A DNA stretch of 64,000 nt from Nocardioidaceae bacterium (GTDB taxonomy: Bacteria > Actinomycetota > Actinomycetes > Propionibacteriales > Nocardioidaceae), in the NCBI GenBank assembly GCA_030447805.1, contig JAUJOE010000005.1, forward strand, positions 154,231 through 218,230. Reading direction: 5' to 3'. How positions within the stretch are numbered: the first letter of the stretch is position 1; each line of letters begins with the position of its first letter. This document shows, in pieces, positions 33,424 through 44,518 of this stretch. The notes beneath the pieces were generated by a model. It searched no databases. It was not told where the DNA came from and saw only the letters and a program-made list of their open reading frames with translations. The position numbers and the translations under genes are program-made.

Positions 33424-35712
33424 ATGCCGCTGCGCCGACTGGCGACGTCCGCTTGGATTCCGATGGTCGCCACGACCCTCGGCACCGCGGCGATCCTCCT
33501 GCACTCCGGCGTCTCTGGAGCCGATCTCGGCCGATACGGTCTCTACCTTGCCGGTGCTGTAGCGCTACCTGGCATCTTCATGTGGCGATTGCTGCTCGCT
33601 GGGTTCCACTCCGACGAGGATCGCCCGCCGACGTGGCTGGAAGACCTATCGCTGGGCACGATCTTCGGGTTCGGCCTCCAACTCCCCGTCTACCTGCTGG
33701 GCGTGTGGATCGGCGTACCGCTGTTGTTCCTGCTGCTGCCAGCCCTCGCTCTCGGGGTCGGCCTGGCCACGCCGCTCGGGCGGCGCGTGTGGGCACTCAG
33801 GACAGAAAAAATGGACATCCGGGCTAGCTGGGCGTTGGCGCTCGTGATCCTTTACGGGGTGGGATGGCTGGCTCGCAACTCGTTCGTCTTGCGGCCGCTC
33901 GCGTTGCCGCCGCACCGATCCCCCAGCATCGACGAGACGTTCCACCAGGCGCTGATCTCGGAGTTGATGCATCGATTCCCGCCGCAGATCCCATTCCTGC
34001 TTGGTACTCCGCTGGACTATCACTGGTTCGTCCACGCGCAACTCGCGGCGAGCTCCTGGGCGACCCGCATCCAGTCCGACGTGATGCTGCGGCAGATGTT
34101 GCCGGCGACGCTGCTCGCGCTGACCGTGCTGGGACTCGCGGCGGTGGCCTTGCGGCTGTCCGGTCGGCCGCTGGCCGCTGTCGTCGCCCCTGCCCTGCTG
34201 GTGGCAGGCGGCCTCTACTTGACCGGTCCCCACTACCCGGCATGGGTGTTCAACGAGTCGTTCCTGTCGAAACGGCTCGTCTCGAGCCCGTCCCAGGCCT
34301 ACGGGTTCATGATGGCGCTGCCAGCGATCCTGTTGATCCTCGAAGTACTGCGACCAGATCGCAAGGCCAGCCGGCTGACCTGGTTCGCGTTGGCTGTGAC
34401 GTTGTTCGCACTCGCCGGCGCCAAGGCGACGTTCATCCCGCTCTTCTTGTCCGGAGCTCTGGCGGTCTGGCTGCTACGGCTGGCCGTTGTGCGCACGCTC
34501 GATCGCACCGTCAGCGGCCTGCTTGTCCTGCTGGTTATCGTGGCGGCCTTCGCCCAGCTGGTGCTCTTCGGGGGTAACAGCGGCTCGCTCTCCTTCGAGC
34601 CCTTCATGACGGTCGAGAGCGCAATCGCCACCCAGCGGATCCAAGACACGCCTGTTGCACACATAGCCATGACAGTGAGCCTGCTCATCGGTTGGCTGCT
34701 GTACGGCGTCGGCGCCCTTGGGCTCAGCCGGCAGGGACGCTGGCGTGACCCACGGGCGGTGTGGATGCTCGCCTCGATCCCGCCGGGGATCGTGGTAGCG
34801 CTGGTCTTTTTCCGGTCGGGCTACAGCCAACTGTGGTTCCAGCGATCCACGGCGGAGCTTGTGGTGCTCCTCTCGGCCTGGGGCCTGTCCCATCTACTGC
34901 CCAACCCGCTGACGACACGTGCGGCGCTGCGGTTGGCGGCCATGGCCGCCACGGTAGGCCTGCTGGCGTACGCAGGTAGCAGCTACCTGGAGTCCGGAAA
35001 ACCTGACCTGGCGGTGGCTACCTTCCCTGAACTCATCTTCACGATCACCATGCCCGTAGCGATCGTCACGGTAGTCTTGCTGCTGCGTCGGGGCCACAAA
35101 CAAGACGCGCGAGTGCCGGCTCCTTCGTTGGCGGTTCTGGTGATTCTCGTCCTAGGCCTGGGGGCTGCCCATGTGTACGCCTTTGCCTACGACACCATCA
35201 CGCAACGAGCTGCGCCAGAGCGAGCCTATCCTCCGCTGTTCGCCGCCGGCGGCACGGCCGCGGCCACGTGGCTCGCGCATCACTCCTCGCCCGACGAGGT
35301 CGTTTCCACCAATGCGCACTGCCTCTACCGCAAGGGGTCGTGCGACAATCGCCACTTCTGGATCAGCGCCTTCACGGAGCGCAGAATCGTCATCGAGGGC
35401 TGGGGGTACACGGCCGCCACCAACGCCAGCGCTGAACCCGGACTCGCGAGCGCCACCCTGCCCGTTCCCTTCCCCAACCGGCTGGCGGTCAACGACGCAG
35501 CATTTCGACGGCCGTCCCCCGCCACGATCCGTCGTCTCGTCAGTAGGTACGACATCAGGTGGCTCTTCGTCAGCAAGGACTACCCCGTCGACTTGGCGGG
35601 CCTGTCCGATCTGACGGACATCGTGGACAAGAGATTCCACAACGCGAACTACGCGGTCTTCGAAGTGCTCACTGAGACACCACCCAGTTCCGACGTGTCC
35701 GGCACCGGATAG
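33424..35712 (+). CDS. Large polytopic membrane protein of glycan locus (GT-C-like)
   Basis: 762 aa, >12 predicted TM stretches, conserved-looking loop [37 protein letters not shown]; next to rmlA. Confidence 0.6.
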   Translation: MPLRRLATSAWIPMVATTLGTAAILLHSGVSGADLGRYGLYLAGAVALPGIFMWRLLLAGFHSDEDRPPTWLEDLSLGTIFGFGLQLPVYLLGVWIGVPLLFLLLPALALGVGLATPLGRRVWALRTEKMDIRASWALALVILYGVGWLARNSFVLRPLALPPHRSPSIDETFHQALISELMHRFPPQIPFLLGTPLDYHWFVHAQLAASSWATRIQSDVMLRQMLPATLLALTVLGLAAVALRLSGRPLAAVVAPALLVAGGLYLTGPHYPAWVFNESFLSKRLVSSPSQAYGFMMALPAILLILEVLRPDRKASRLTWFALAVTLFALAGAKATFIPLFLSGALAVWLLRLAVVRTLDRTVSGLLVLLVIVAAFAQLVLFGGNSGSLSFEPFMTVESAIATQRIQDTPVAHIAMTVSLLIGWLLYGVGALGLSRQGRWRDPRAVWMLASIPPGIVVALVFFRSGYSQLWFQRSTAELVVLLSAWGLSHLLPNPLTTRAALRLAAMAATVGLLAYAGSSYLESGKPDLAVATFPELIFTITMPVAIVTVVLLLRRGHKQDARVPAPSLAVLVILVLGLGAAHVYAFAYDTITQRAAPERAYPPLFAAGGTAAATWLAHHSSPDEVVSTNAHCLYRKGSCDNRHFWISAFTERRIVIEGWGYTAATNASAEPGLASATLPVPFPNRLAVNDAAFRRPSPATIRRLVSRYDIRWLFVSKDYPVDLAGLSDLTDIVDKRFHNANYAVFEVLTETPPSSDVSGTG

Positions 35713-35747
35713 ACCGGTTCGAGCGGCATCGGCAATACTCGCGCCTC

Positions 35748-36647
35748 ATGCGAGGGATCATTTTGGCCGGTGGCGTCGGTTCGCGCCTGCATCCGATCAC
35801 GCTTGGGGTCAGCAAGCAATTATTGCCGGTGTACGACAAGCCGATGATCTACTACCCGTTGTCGACACTGCTGTTGGCCGGCATCCGCGACATCTTGGTG
35901 ATCACCACGCCGCAGGAGTCAGCATCCTTCGCGCGACTCCTCGGCGACGGGTCCCGTTTCGGCGTGTCGATCTCCTATGCGCAGCAGCCAGAGGCGAATG
36001 GGCTCGCGGAGGCGTTCCTCATCGGTGCAGACTTCATCGGGGACCAACGGTGCGCGCTCGTGCTCGGAGACAACATCTTCTACGGCCAGGGTCTCGGCTT
36101 GCAGCTACAGCGGTTCGCCGGCCTCGACGGAGCAGCAGTGTTCGCGTACTGGGTCGCGGACCCGCAGGCGTATGGCGTCGTGGAGTTCGACGAGTCGGGA
36201 CGGGCGCTCTCCCTGGAGGAGAAGCCCACAAGTCCACGAAGCAACTATGCGGTCCCTGGGCTTTACTTCTACGACAACGACGTTGTCGAGATCGCCCGCA
36301 GCTTGCGCCCCTCCGCTCGTGGGGAGCTCGAGATCACCGACGTGAATCGGACCTACCTCGACCGCGGCCTCCTGGCGGTCCAGGTACTGGCTCGTGGCAC
36401 CGCCTGGCTGGATACGGGAACATTCGACTCCCTCAACGACGCCAGCAACTTCATCCGCACCGTGGAGACCCGCCAGGGACTCAAGATCGGCTCTCCGGAG
36501 GAGGTGGCATGGCGGCAAGGGTTCCTCAGCGACGATGAGCTACGCCAGCGAGCCGAGGACATGCAGAAAAGCGGTTACGGCGACTACCTGCTCCGCCTGA
36601 TCGAGCAAGGAAGCCCAGGGGGCAACCGCTCCAGGCTGCCGGGCTGA
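35748..36647 (+). CDS. rmlA: Glucose-1-phosphate thymidylyltransferase
   Basis: [46 protein letters not shown]. Confidence 0.97.
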   Translation: MRGIILAGGVGSRLHPITLGVSKQLLPVYDKPMIYYPLSTLLLAGIRDILVITTPQESASFARLLGDGSRFGVSISYAQQPEANGLAEAFLIGADFIGDQRCALVLGDNIFYGQGLGLQLQRFAGLDGAAVFAYWVADPQAYGVVEFDESGRALSLEEKPTSPRSNYAVPGLYFYDNDVVEIARSLRPSARGELEITDVNRTYLDRGLLAVQVLARGTAWLDTGTFDSLNDASNFIRTVETRQGLKIGSPEEVAWRQGFLSDDELRQRAEDMQKSGYGDYLLRLIEQGSPGGNRSRLPG

Positions 36648-36651
36648 CTGC

Positions 36652-37680
36652 TCACGTGGTGAGCCGGGAGCGCTGCTTGAGCGGCCCCCACCACCCGCGC
36701 TGCTCGGCGTACCATTTCACTGTCTCGGCCAGCCCCACCTCGAAGTCGATCTGCGGGCGGTAGCCGAGTTCAGTGCGGATTTTGTCGGTCGCGACGCTGT
36801 AGCGGAGGTCGTGGCCTTTGCGGTCCTCCACCGGTACCACCCGGCTCCAGTCGGCGCCGCAGAGCTCCAGCAGCTTGGCCGTCAGCTCCCGGTTGCTCAA
36901 CTCGGTCCCCCCTCCGATGTTGTAGACCTCGCCCGGGCGGCCGTCCTCCAAGACGAGATGGACCGCGCGGCAGTGGTCGTCGACGTGCAACCAGTCCCGC
37001 ACGTTGGCGCCTTCGCCGTACAGCGGAACCGGGTCGCCGTCGATCAGGTTGGTAACGAACAGCGGGATGATTTTCTCGGGGAACTGGTAGGGGCCGTAGT
37101 TGTTGGAGCATCGCGTGACGCACACCGGAAGCTCGTGGGTGCGGAAGTAGGAGCGGGCGATCAGGTCACTCGCCGCCTTCGAGGCGGAGTACGGCGAGCT
37201 GGGATCCAGTGGCTGGTCCTCGTCCCAACTTCCGCTGGCGATCGACCCGTACACCTCGTCGGTTGACACGTGGACGAACTTTTGTACGCCGGCCTGCAAC
37301 GCTGCATCGAGCAGCGTCTGGGTGCCGACAACGTTGGTCATCACGAAGCCGGCCGCTCCACGGATCGACCGGTCCACGTGGCTTTCCGCAGCAAAGTGCA
37401 CAACGGCGTCCGCCTCGGCCATCAGCCCGTCAACGAGTCGGCGGTCGCAGATGTCGCCCTCGACGAAGCGAAACCGCTGGTCGTGGCTGACTGCGACGAG
37501 GTTCGTGAGGCTGCCGGCGTACGTCAGCTTGTCGAGAACCGTGACGTGCTCCGGTGCCCGGCGCCCCCACGCGGTATCGAGTACAACGCGCACGTAGTGG
37601 CTGCCGATGAACCCAGCACCCCCGGTGACCAGGATCCTCACGCTTGCTTCTCTCGCAGCGGCGGGGGTTGAGGTCGACAC
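36652..37680 (-). CDS. rmlB: dTDP-glucose 4,6-dehydratase
   Basis: RILVTGGAGFIGSHYVRVVL, VHVSTDEVYGSI, YSASKAASDLIARSYFRTHELPVCVTRCSNNYGPYQFPEKIIPLFV. Confidence 0.97.
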   Translation of the reverse strand: MSTSTPAAAREASVRILVTGGAGFIGSHYVRVVLDTAWGRRAPEHVTVLDKLTYAGSLTNLVAVSHDQRFRFVEGDICDRRLVDGLMAEADAVVHFAAESHVDRSIRGAAGFVMTNVVGTQTLLDAALQAGVQKFVHVSTDEVYGSIASGSWDEDQPLDPSSPYSASKAASDLIARSYFRTHELPVCVTRCSNNYGPYQFPEKIIPLFVTNLIDGDPVPLYGEGANVRDWLHVDDHCRAVHLVLEDGRPGEVYNIGGGTELSNRELTAKLLELCGADWSRVVPVEDRKGHDLRYSVATDKIRTELGYRPQIDFEVGLAETVKWYAEQRGWWGPLKQRSRLTT

Positions 37681-37722
37681 CCATGGTCTCCCTGTCAGTC
37701 ATGCACGCGCCGCGCAGCTCGG

Positions 37723-38900
37723 TCATGCCGCCCTCGACCTGAGCGCCCCGACGAACGCCTCAACCACTCGTTCGCTGTCGAGGGGGAGAGGCTGTTGAAG
37801 AAAGGTAGCCGCAACAGCCGCCCGCTGATGTCCTCGCTGACCGGGCAGTCGGTGGGCGCGGCCGCGAACCGTCGTCCCGCGTCGGAGCTGTGGAGGGGCA
37901 CGTAGTGGAACGTCGCTTGTATCCCCGCGGTTCGCAGATCTGACAGCACACCGTCGCGCGTATCGCGGTCCGGCAACAGCACGTAGAACATGTGGTAGGC
38001 GGGATCACAGTTGGTCGGCACTACCGGCAGTCTGAACCCTAAGTCGCCCGCGTGCGGGGCGAGCGCCCGTTGGTAGCGCTCGAACACGGCACGCCGCTTG
38101 CCCTGGATGGCATCGCGCTGCTCCAGCTGGCCCCACAAGTAGGCCGCCAGGATGTCGGCCAGTCCGAACGACGACCCAGTGTCCTTCCAGCTGTACTTGT
38201 CCACCTGACCCAGGAAGAAGGCTCGGCGGTTGGTGCCCTTGTCGTACAGCACGCGGGCCCTGTCGACGTCTTCTTCGGCGTTGAGGATCAGCGCGCCGCC
38301 TTCGCCGCAACCGAAGTTCTTGGTCTCGTGGAAGCTGAGCGTGGCGAACCTGCCGAGACTGCCGAGCGGGTGCCCGTTCCACCGCCCGTAGAGCCCGTGT
38401 GCGTTGTCCTCGACGACCGCGATGTCCGGCCAGTCGGTCAGTGCTTTGCGGATGCCGTCGATGTCGCACGCGACGCCCGCGTAATGCACGGGGACGACCG
38501 CACGCACGGTGTCATCGACCAGCGACCGAAGATGGTCCGGATCGAGACCCAGTGTCTCGGGCTCCACGTCGCAGAAGAGGATGCGCGCACCTTGGCGGAC
38601 GAAAGCAAGCGCGGTGGTGGTGAAGGTGAAGGACGGAACGATGACCGTGTCGCCCGGCTGCAGATCGAGCAGCATCGCCGAGAGTTCAAGCGCCGCCGTG
38701 CATGAGGTCGTCAGCAGCACCTCCTGAGCGCCGGTCTCCCGCTGCAGCTCTCCTCCCACACGTCGGGCGAACTGCCCGGAAGACGACATGTGGCCGCTCT
38801 CGACAGCCGCCCGCATGTACTCGAACTCCGCCCCTTCGACGGTTGCGCGGTTGAAGGGAATCGGCGGTGCTTCCGGCACGCTTGTCGCTACATCCGGCAC
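37723..38900 (-). CDS. wecE: dTDP-4-amino-4,6-dideoxygalactose transaminase-like (WecE/RffA family), frameshift at extreme C-terminus
   Basis: IPFNRATVEGAEFEYMRAAVESGHMSSSGQFARRVGGELQRETGA, VEDNAHGLYGRWNGHPLGSLGRFATLSFHETKNFGCGEGGAL; proper C-term VVEAFVGALRSRAA* in adjacent frame. Confidence 0.85.
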
Positions 38901-38948
38901 CGGCTCAGCCTACCTACCGGTGCTGACGCCCTGTTGGGCTCGCACCGG

Positions 38949-39695
38949 TCAGCTCACCGTCCAGGGCAGCTCCCGTCCAAGCCGATCGCGCAGCCGGGCG
39001 TCAAAGCTGCTGAAGTACGCGCGCAGCCGGCGTACGAGGTCGGCGTCGACTTGCGGCGCCGCCCCGGTGCTCCGGTTGATCGGGTGGCTCTCGTCGGGTG
39101 GTTGAAAGTCGGGGTCGACTCCGAGAACGCGGTAGAGATCGGCCGCCGTCTCCTCCTCGCCGCGACGTCCTCGAGGAACCGCACATGCACCGTGGGTGCG
39201 AACGCCGTGAGCCATGGCTCCAGGTACAGGACGTACCTGCCGCGTTCCAGATAGGCGTACGGCGAGACGGAAGACGCGTCACGGTCCCACGCTCTCGACC
39301 CAGACAGGTTCGCTTCGAGCGCCTCGGTGAGCGGCCGCTGCTCGAACCCGTTCGCGGTGCTGAACCGCCAATTCGACACCGCTCGGGCGACAGGGTCTCG
39401 TAGTTGCACGACGATCTCGGCGGGTCCCAGCACCGACGCGGCCCGCGTTGCAGCGGCCCCGTCCTCGAGATAGCTGGTGCTCTTCTCTCCGAGCACCGAC
39501 TCGTTCGTCGCGTGTGCGAAGTAGGTGGACCGGTACCAGTCCCGGCCCCGCCGGACAACCTCCGCCGACAAGAAGACCTTCGGCTCGGGCGCGCGCCGGC
39601 CGGGCCATGGTGATGTCAGGATGCGCATCGAGCAGCGCATGCAGGTACGTCGTGCCGCATCGCTGTCCACCAATGACGAGCAGGTGCCGGGTCAA
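38949..39695 (-). CDS. Sulfotransferase-family protein, 2+ frameshifts
   Basis: LTRHLLVIGGQRCGTTYLHALLDAHPDITMA (PAPS-binding P-loop), [51 protein letters not shown] start overlaps upstream GT2 stop. Confidence 0.8.
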
Positions 39696-40714
39696 CCAGC
39701 GACTCGCTCGACCACGTGGTAAGTCTCGTGAGCGCTGACCGCGTTGAGGGTGCGCACGATGTACTCGCCAAGCATCGACAGCAGCGCAATCGTTACGCCG
39801 TTGAACACCGCCAGCAGCACGACCAACGTCGTCCACCCGGGTACCCGGGTGTCGAAGAAGAGACCGCGCACCAGATAGGCGAGCCCAATCCCGAAACTCA
39901 CGATCGAGATGAGGAAGCCACCGAGCGCGGCCATCCGCAACGGGAACAATGAGTAGCTGAACAAGATCGTCATGACCAAGCGGGTGGTTCGCAGCATGTT
40001 GTAGTGGCTTTTGCCGACCCGGCGGGGCTCGTGGCGTACTGGTACGTGGGAGCGGTTACTGGAGTAGAGCAGCGCCTGGCCGGTGATATAGGGATAGGCG
40101 GTGCGGGAGGCGCAGATCCGGTCGGCGACATCGCGCCGCATGATCCGGAAGTTCGACACCACCAGGCTCGGGGGCTGACCGAAGATGCGCCGGTTGATCA
40201 TGCCGATCACTTTGCTCCCCAGCCGCCGATGTGCGGCTGCCTGTTTGGTCTCGAACCGGCCGAAAACCACGTCTCGGCCCTTCATCGCTTCGTCGATGAG
40301 CACCCGTGCCTGGTCGGGGGGATTCTGCAGGTCGTCGTCCATGGTGATGACGTAGTCGCCCGTGGACTCACGCAATCCCGCGAGGTTGGCGCTGTGCTGA
40401 CCGTAGTTGCGCAGCAGGTTCAGCGCGACGACGTGCGGGTACGTCCGGGCCTTCTCGGCGATGATGTCCCAGCTGCCGTCGCTACTTCCGTCATTGACCA
40501 AGATCAGCTCGTAGGACAGCCGCTGCGCTTGGAACTCCGCCACGATGCTGTCGACGGTTTCGCCCACGATGCCGGCGCTGTTGTAGACCGGGACGACGAT
40601 GGAGTACGTGAAGGCATGTGGGTCGAGCAGGCGTTGCTCGGAGGCGTCCCGGAGCACCGGCGCGAGCGACGGCGAACCCCCGGGAGAGAAACCCTTCCGC
40701 ACCTCAGAACTCAT
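39692..40714 (-). CDS. Family 2 glycosyltransferase (DPM1/ArnC-like with C-terminal TM)
   Basis: YSIVVPVYNSAGIVGETVDSIV, LILVNDGSSDGSWDII, ITMDDDLQNPPDQARVLIDEA. Confidence 0.92.
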   Translation of the reverse strand: MSSEVRKGFSPGGSPSLAPVLRDASEQRLLDPHAFTYSIVVPVYNSAGIVGETVDSIVAEFQAQRLSYELILVNDGSSDGSWDIIAEKARTYPHVVALNLLRNYGQHSANLAGLRESTGDYVITMDDDLQNPPDQARVLIDEAMKGRDVVFGRFETKQAAAHRRLGSKVIGMINRRIFGQPPSLVVSNFRIMRRDVADRICASRTAYPYITGQALLYSSNRSHVPVRHEPRRVGKSHYNMLRTTRLVMTILFSYSLFPLRMAALGGFLISIVSFGIGLAYLVRGLFFDTRVPGWTTLVVLLAVFNGVTIALLSMLGEYIVRTLNAVSAHETYHVVERVAG

Positions 40715-40803
40715 GTCGTCGCCGATTTTATCCGACCATCCCAACCACCGCGCCTCGCAGACGGAGCCGGGGGTGGTGTGGTACCCGACTACTCTCCAAC
40801 GTC

Positions 40804-42066
40804 ATGCGAGCGAGGCGCGGAGACACCACCGCGTTGGCCCTCGGCGCCGCCGCGAACGGCGTACTCGCCTATGTGTTCTTTGTGCTCGCCACCAGACACC
40901 TCGGAGCGGAAGCGGCTGCTCCAGTGTCGATCCTGTGGACGTACTGGAGTTTCGCCGCCGCAGCGCTCACGTTTCCCATCCAGCACTGGATCGCCCGGTC
41001 GGTTGCCGCGCGTCGCGGCAGTGGCGGTGTGCGGCAGGCGCTGCCGAGGGTGACTGCCCTCGTGCTTGTTTCCGCTCTTGGCGTCGGTCTGCTCGCGTGG
41101 CTTGGGCGCGACACGCTCTTCCAGCGCGACGATGTCTGGTTCCCCGCGCTGGTCGCCTGGGTGACCCTCGGCTCGGGGTTTATGGGTGTCGTACGAGGCG
41201 GCCTGTCTGCACAGAACAGGTTTCGCAGCGTGGGGTTGGCGCTCGCGGCCGAGAATGGGCTGCGCTGTGGAGCTGCGGTGCTCTTGGTCGTTGCTGGTGT
41301 GCGGTCGTCGGTCGGGTTCGGGGTGTGCTTGGCGGCCGGATCGCTGGTGGGGTTGCTGTGGCCGTCGTCCTTGCGGTTCGCCCGGAATGGCGACAGCGAG
41401 ACAGTTGCGGCGCCGGTCGGTTTCCTGGGCAACGCGGCCGGTGGCCAACTCCTCAGCCAGGCGATCCTGACAGGCGGACCGGTCGTTCTGGCGCTCAGCG
41501 GGGGGACTGCTACTGAAGTCACTGCGCTCTTCGCCGGCTTGGCACTGTTCCGGGCGCCGTACACCCTTGCTGTCGGACTCGTCTCGCAGCTGACCGGCGC
41601 GCTCACTCGTGCCGTCATCGAGGATAGGCGCCGGGTGCTGCAAAAGGTGCGGGCGGGCATTTTTTTCGCTACTGGGGTGTCAGCGCTCGTCGCCGGGACC
41701 GTCGGGGCGGTGGCGGGGCCGTTCCTGGTTCGCTTCATCTTCGGTTCGCAGGTGCGGATTGGGGAGTTGCCCTCGGCGCTGATCGCGACTGGCAGCGCCC
41801 TGGCCCTGGGGAATCTGCTGCTCACGGTCCTGATCATCGCCCACGGCCGCAGCGGCGCACTGGCCGGAGCGTGGGCCATCGCAGTCGTTGGTGGCGCCGC
41901 CGTGCTGGCGCTGGCGGGCGGCTCACCGCTCAGCCAGGTCTGCTGGGCCTTTGCCGCAGCCGAGTTGGTGGCCTTCGCGGCCTTGCTAGTCGCGGAGGTC
42001 AGTGGCTCCGCGCGGCTGGCCGCTCAGCGTACTGGCGTGCGGCCCCAGGCTCCTTCGGCGAGCTAG
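40804..42066 (+). CDS. Polysaccharide flippase-like membrane protein
   Basis: Multi-TM; RGDTTALALGAAANGVLAYVFFVLATRHLGAEAAAPVSILWTYW. Confidence 0.75.
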   Translation: MRARRGDTTALALGAAANGVLAYVFFVLATRHLGAEAAAPVSILWTYWSFAAAALTFPIQHWIARSVAARRGSGGVRQALPRVTALVLVSALGVGLLAWLGRDTLFQRDDVWFPALVAWVTLGSGFMGVVRGGLSAQNRFRSVGLALAAENGLRCGAAVLLVVAGVRSSVGFGVCLAAGSLVGLLWPSSLRFARNGDSETVAAPVGFLGNAAGGQLLSQAILTGGPVVLALSGGTATEVTALFAGLALFRAPYTLAVGLVSQLTGALTRAVIEDRRRVLQKVRAGIFFATGVSALVAGTVGAVAGPFLVRFIFGSQVRIGELPSALIATGSALALGNLLLTVLIIAHGRSGALAGAWAIAVVGGAAVLALAGGSPLSQVCWAFAAAELVAFAALLVAEVSGSARLAAQRTGVRPQAPSAS

Positions 42067-42077
42067 GAGCCCGGCGG

Positions 42078-42535
42078 TCAGTGAGAACGCCAGGCGTCCT
42101 CGTCCTCGGTCAGCTTCACCACTCCTGGCGGCAGCGCGTTGGCCGCCAGCATCTCCAGCGTGACCTGCTCGAACACCTCGCGTAGGTTCGCGCGCGCGGC
42201 AACCCACACCAACTGCAGGACCATGGCGGACTCGTTGTAGCTCACCGCTTCCGGACGCAGCCCGTAGACACTCACCAAGGGGCCGTCGACAGCACGGATG
42301 ACATCGGCCACCGTGACCTCCGCCGCCTCCCGACCCAGCCGCCAACCGCCGTTTTGGCCCCGCACGCTCATGACCACTTCGGCGCGCCGCAGATCGGCGA
42401 GGATCGCCTGCAGGAAGCCGTGCGGGATGTCTTGCCGTCGGCCGATCTCCTCCGCCGACATCGGCGTACCGTCATCGCTCGAGGCCAGCTCAACCAGCGC
42501 GCGCGCGCGTAGTCGGACTTCGCGGACACTCGCAT
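42078..42535 (-). CDS. Rrf2-family regulator, frameshift in a GC dinucleotide run near the N-terminus
   Basis: MRVSAKSDYA(fs)LVELASSDDGTPMSAEEIGRRQDIPHGFLQAILADLRRAEVVMSVRGQNGGWRLGREAAEVTVADVIRAVDGPL. Confidence 0.85.
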
Positions 42536-42582
42536 GCGGTCAAGTTTGGCAGACTCCGGGGACCCGCAGGCTCGTTCCTGTG

Positions 42583-42783
42583 CTACTCGTACCGGCGTTC
42601 CTCAACATGCGTGCTCTTGCGTCGCTGAGCGTTCATCACCAGCGACAACACAACGGCGAGGGCTCCGGCGCCGATGAAGATCAGCCCGAGCGCGTTGTCG
42701 TTGATGAAGTCCAGATTGGGCTTGATCGCAAACATGAGCGCCGCGCCGACCACCATCAGCACAATTCCGAGTCCGATACCCAT
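42583..42783 (-). CDS. Small two-TM protein, DUF6458-like
   Basis: MGIGLGIVLMVVGAALMFAIKPNLDFINDNALGLIFIGAGALAVVLSLVMNAQRRKSTHVEERRYE. Confidence 0.7.
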   Translation of the reverse strand: MGIGLGIVLMVVGAALMFAIKPNLDFINDNALGLIFIGAGALAVVLSLVMNAQRRKSTHVEERRYE

Positions 42784-42966
42784 GGCAAGGCTCCCTTCTC
42801 GGTCTCCTGGTCCCAAACTACTCGCCGTACGCCGCCCACGGCGACTTGTCGCGACTTGGTGATCTGAGCGCAAAGGAGTGCCCCAGACCCTGACAACTCG
42901 ATGGCGTTGTCCACAGATGTATGCGGAAGGCTGCGAAGCCCGTTCGATCGGTCTGATGCTGGGTAG

Positions 42967-43907
42967 ATGTATGCAGGTACAGTTCGGTGCCCGGAGTTGG
43001 CAGCGCTCGCGGCGAATCGCGTCGGCGTGCTGCGCAAGGACCAGTTAGCCAGCGTTGGGCTAACACCCAAGTTCGCCGCCCGCCAGGTCAAAGCGGCAGG
43101 TGGTCCGAATGCGGAAACAACATTCTCCTGCTGACCAACGCCCCGCCGAACCGGGAGCAGCTGAAGCGCATCGCGTTGTGGGACCCGTCGGGCCCTACTG
43201 CCTTGGCGAGCCACACGGCCTTGGAACAGGGCGGGTTTCGAGGCTTCGCTGCGGAGGCGAGCCTTATCCACGTTCTGGTGGTTCGGGGGGCCACGTACTG
43301 CCCCGTGCCTGGCGTCGTACACCACGAGTCGCGCCGATTCGGCAAACAGGACGTCGTCACGATAGGTGGACTGCACGCCACCCGGCATGCTCGCTCGGCG
43401 ATTGACGCCGGAGCCTGGCAGCGCTGGCCCCGTTTCGCATACGCCATGTTGGCGGCGGTGGTGCAGCAGCGAATGTGCACGACCCGTCAACTCGACCGCA
43501 CTCTCACCACCGTGGGGAGAGTGCGGCACAAGCGATACATGAGGTCAGCAATCGCTGACATCGCCGGAGGCGCCCAAGCCATCGGTGAGATCGACGTCGT
43601 GAACCTCTGTCATCGATTCAACCTCCGCCCTCCGGATCGACAGCAGGTCCGTCGCGAACCCAGTGGCCGGGTCCGGTACCTCGACTGCGAGTGGCGACTT
43701 GACGACGGCTCCATTGTCGTGCTGGAGGTCGATGGAGCGCACCACCAGACGGTCGAGCACTGGGAGGCAGACATGAAGCGCGAACGCAAGGTCGTCATCA
43801 GCAGGCGGTGGGTATTGCGAGCCTCGAACTACGAAGTGCGTTACGAGCAAGCCGAGGTGGCCCGGGACTTGATGGCCATGGGCGTCCCAGTTGTCAGGGT
43901 CGTTTGA
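42967..43907 (+). CDS. AbiEi-like N-terminal HTH + DUF559-type nuclease-like domain, one frameshift near 43097
   Basis: Reconstructed N-term MYAGTVRCPELAALAANRVGVLRKDQLASVGLTPKFAARQVKA/GRWSECGNNILLL...; C-term YLDCEWRLDDGSIVVLEVDGAHHQTVEHWEADMKRERKVVISRRWVLR. Confidence 0.7.
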
Positions 43908-43920
43908 GCGTGAAGGTGTC

Positions 43921-43935
43921 TGTCAGACCCTGACA
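43921..43935. repeat. Palindrome TGTCAG-ACC-CTGACA
   Basis: Perfect 6-bp arms between the two DUF559-like genes. Confidence 0.7.
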
Positions 43936-43950
43936 AGTGGGGAGGACTGG

Positions 43951-44454
43951 GTGCAGGGTGCCGCCGCCTGGCAGCCGTGGCCGCGCTTCGCTTGCGGGCT
44001 GCTGGCGGCGACAGTGCAGCAGCGGGTGTGCAGCCCGCATCAACTTGAGGCGGCGTTGGCAGAAGCTGGTCGAGTCAGGCACAAGGCGCACATGCAACTC
44101 GCACTCAAGGACATCGCTGGTGGCGCGGAAAGCCTCGGAGAGTTAGACGTCGCCGATCTGTGCCGCAGATATCGGCTCGCACAGCCGACTCGACAGCGGC
44201 GGCGTAGGGACGCGAGCGGCAGATGGCGCTATCTCGACTGCGAGTGGGAATCGCCTGACGGCACAGTGGTGATCCTCGAGATTGATGGCAGCCACCACCT
44301 CAGCGTCGAGCACTGGGAAGCGGACATGAAGCGTGAACGCGGCGTCGTGATCAGTGGGCAGCGCGTACTTCGGGCGACCGTCGGAGAGGTTCGTCTAGAG
44401 ACAGCGGCCGTGGTGGCCGACTTGGTCGCCGTCGGCGTCCCCGTCCTTCCTTGA
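43951..44454 (+). CDS. DUF559-type nuclease-like protein (lacks the N-terminal HTH half; partial paralogue of preceding gene)
   Basis: AAAWQPWPRFACGLLAATVQQRVC...YLDCEWESPDGTVVILEIDGSHHLSVEHWEADMKRERGVVISGQRVLR, aligns along its length with the C-terminal half of 42967-43907. Confidence 0.72.
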   Translation: MQGAAAWQPWPRFACGLLAATVQQRVCSPHQLEAALAEAGRVRHKAHMQLALKDIAGGAESLGELDVADLCRRYRLAQPTRQRRRRDASGRWRYLDCEWESPDGTVVILEIDGSHHLSVEHWEADMKRERGVVISGQRVLRATVGEVRLETAAVVADLVAVGVPVLP

Positions 44455-44456
44455 GG

Positions 44457-44501
44457 GTTGTCAGAACGTAGTCGACCGATAGACCGACTGGAGACTGACA
44501 A
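44457..44501. repeat. 45-nt hairpin repeat, copy 1
   Basis: GTTGTCAGAACGTAGTCGACCGATAGACCGACTGGAGACTGACAA; nested palindrome TTGTCAG-N5-AGTCG-N10-CGACT-N5-CTGACAA. Confidence 0.92.
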
Positions 44502-44518
44502 GTCGCGGGGGCCGAGAA

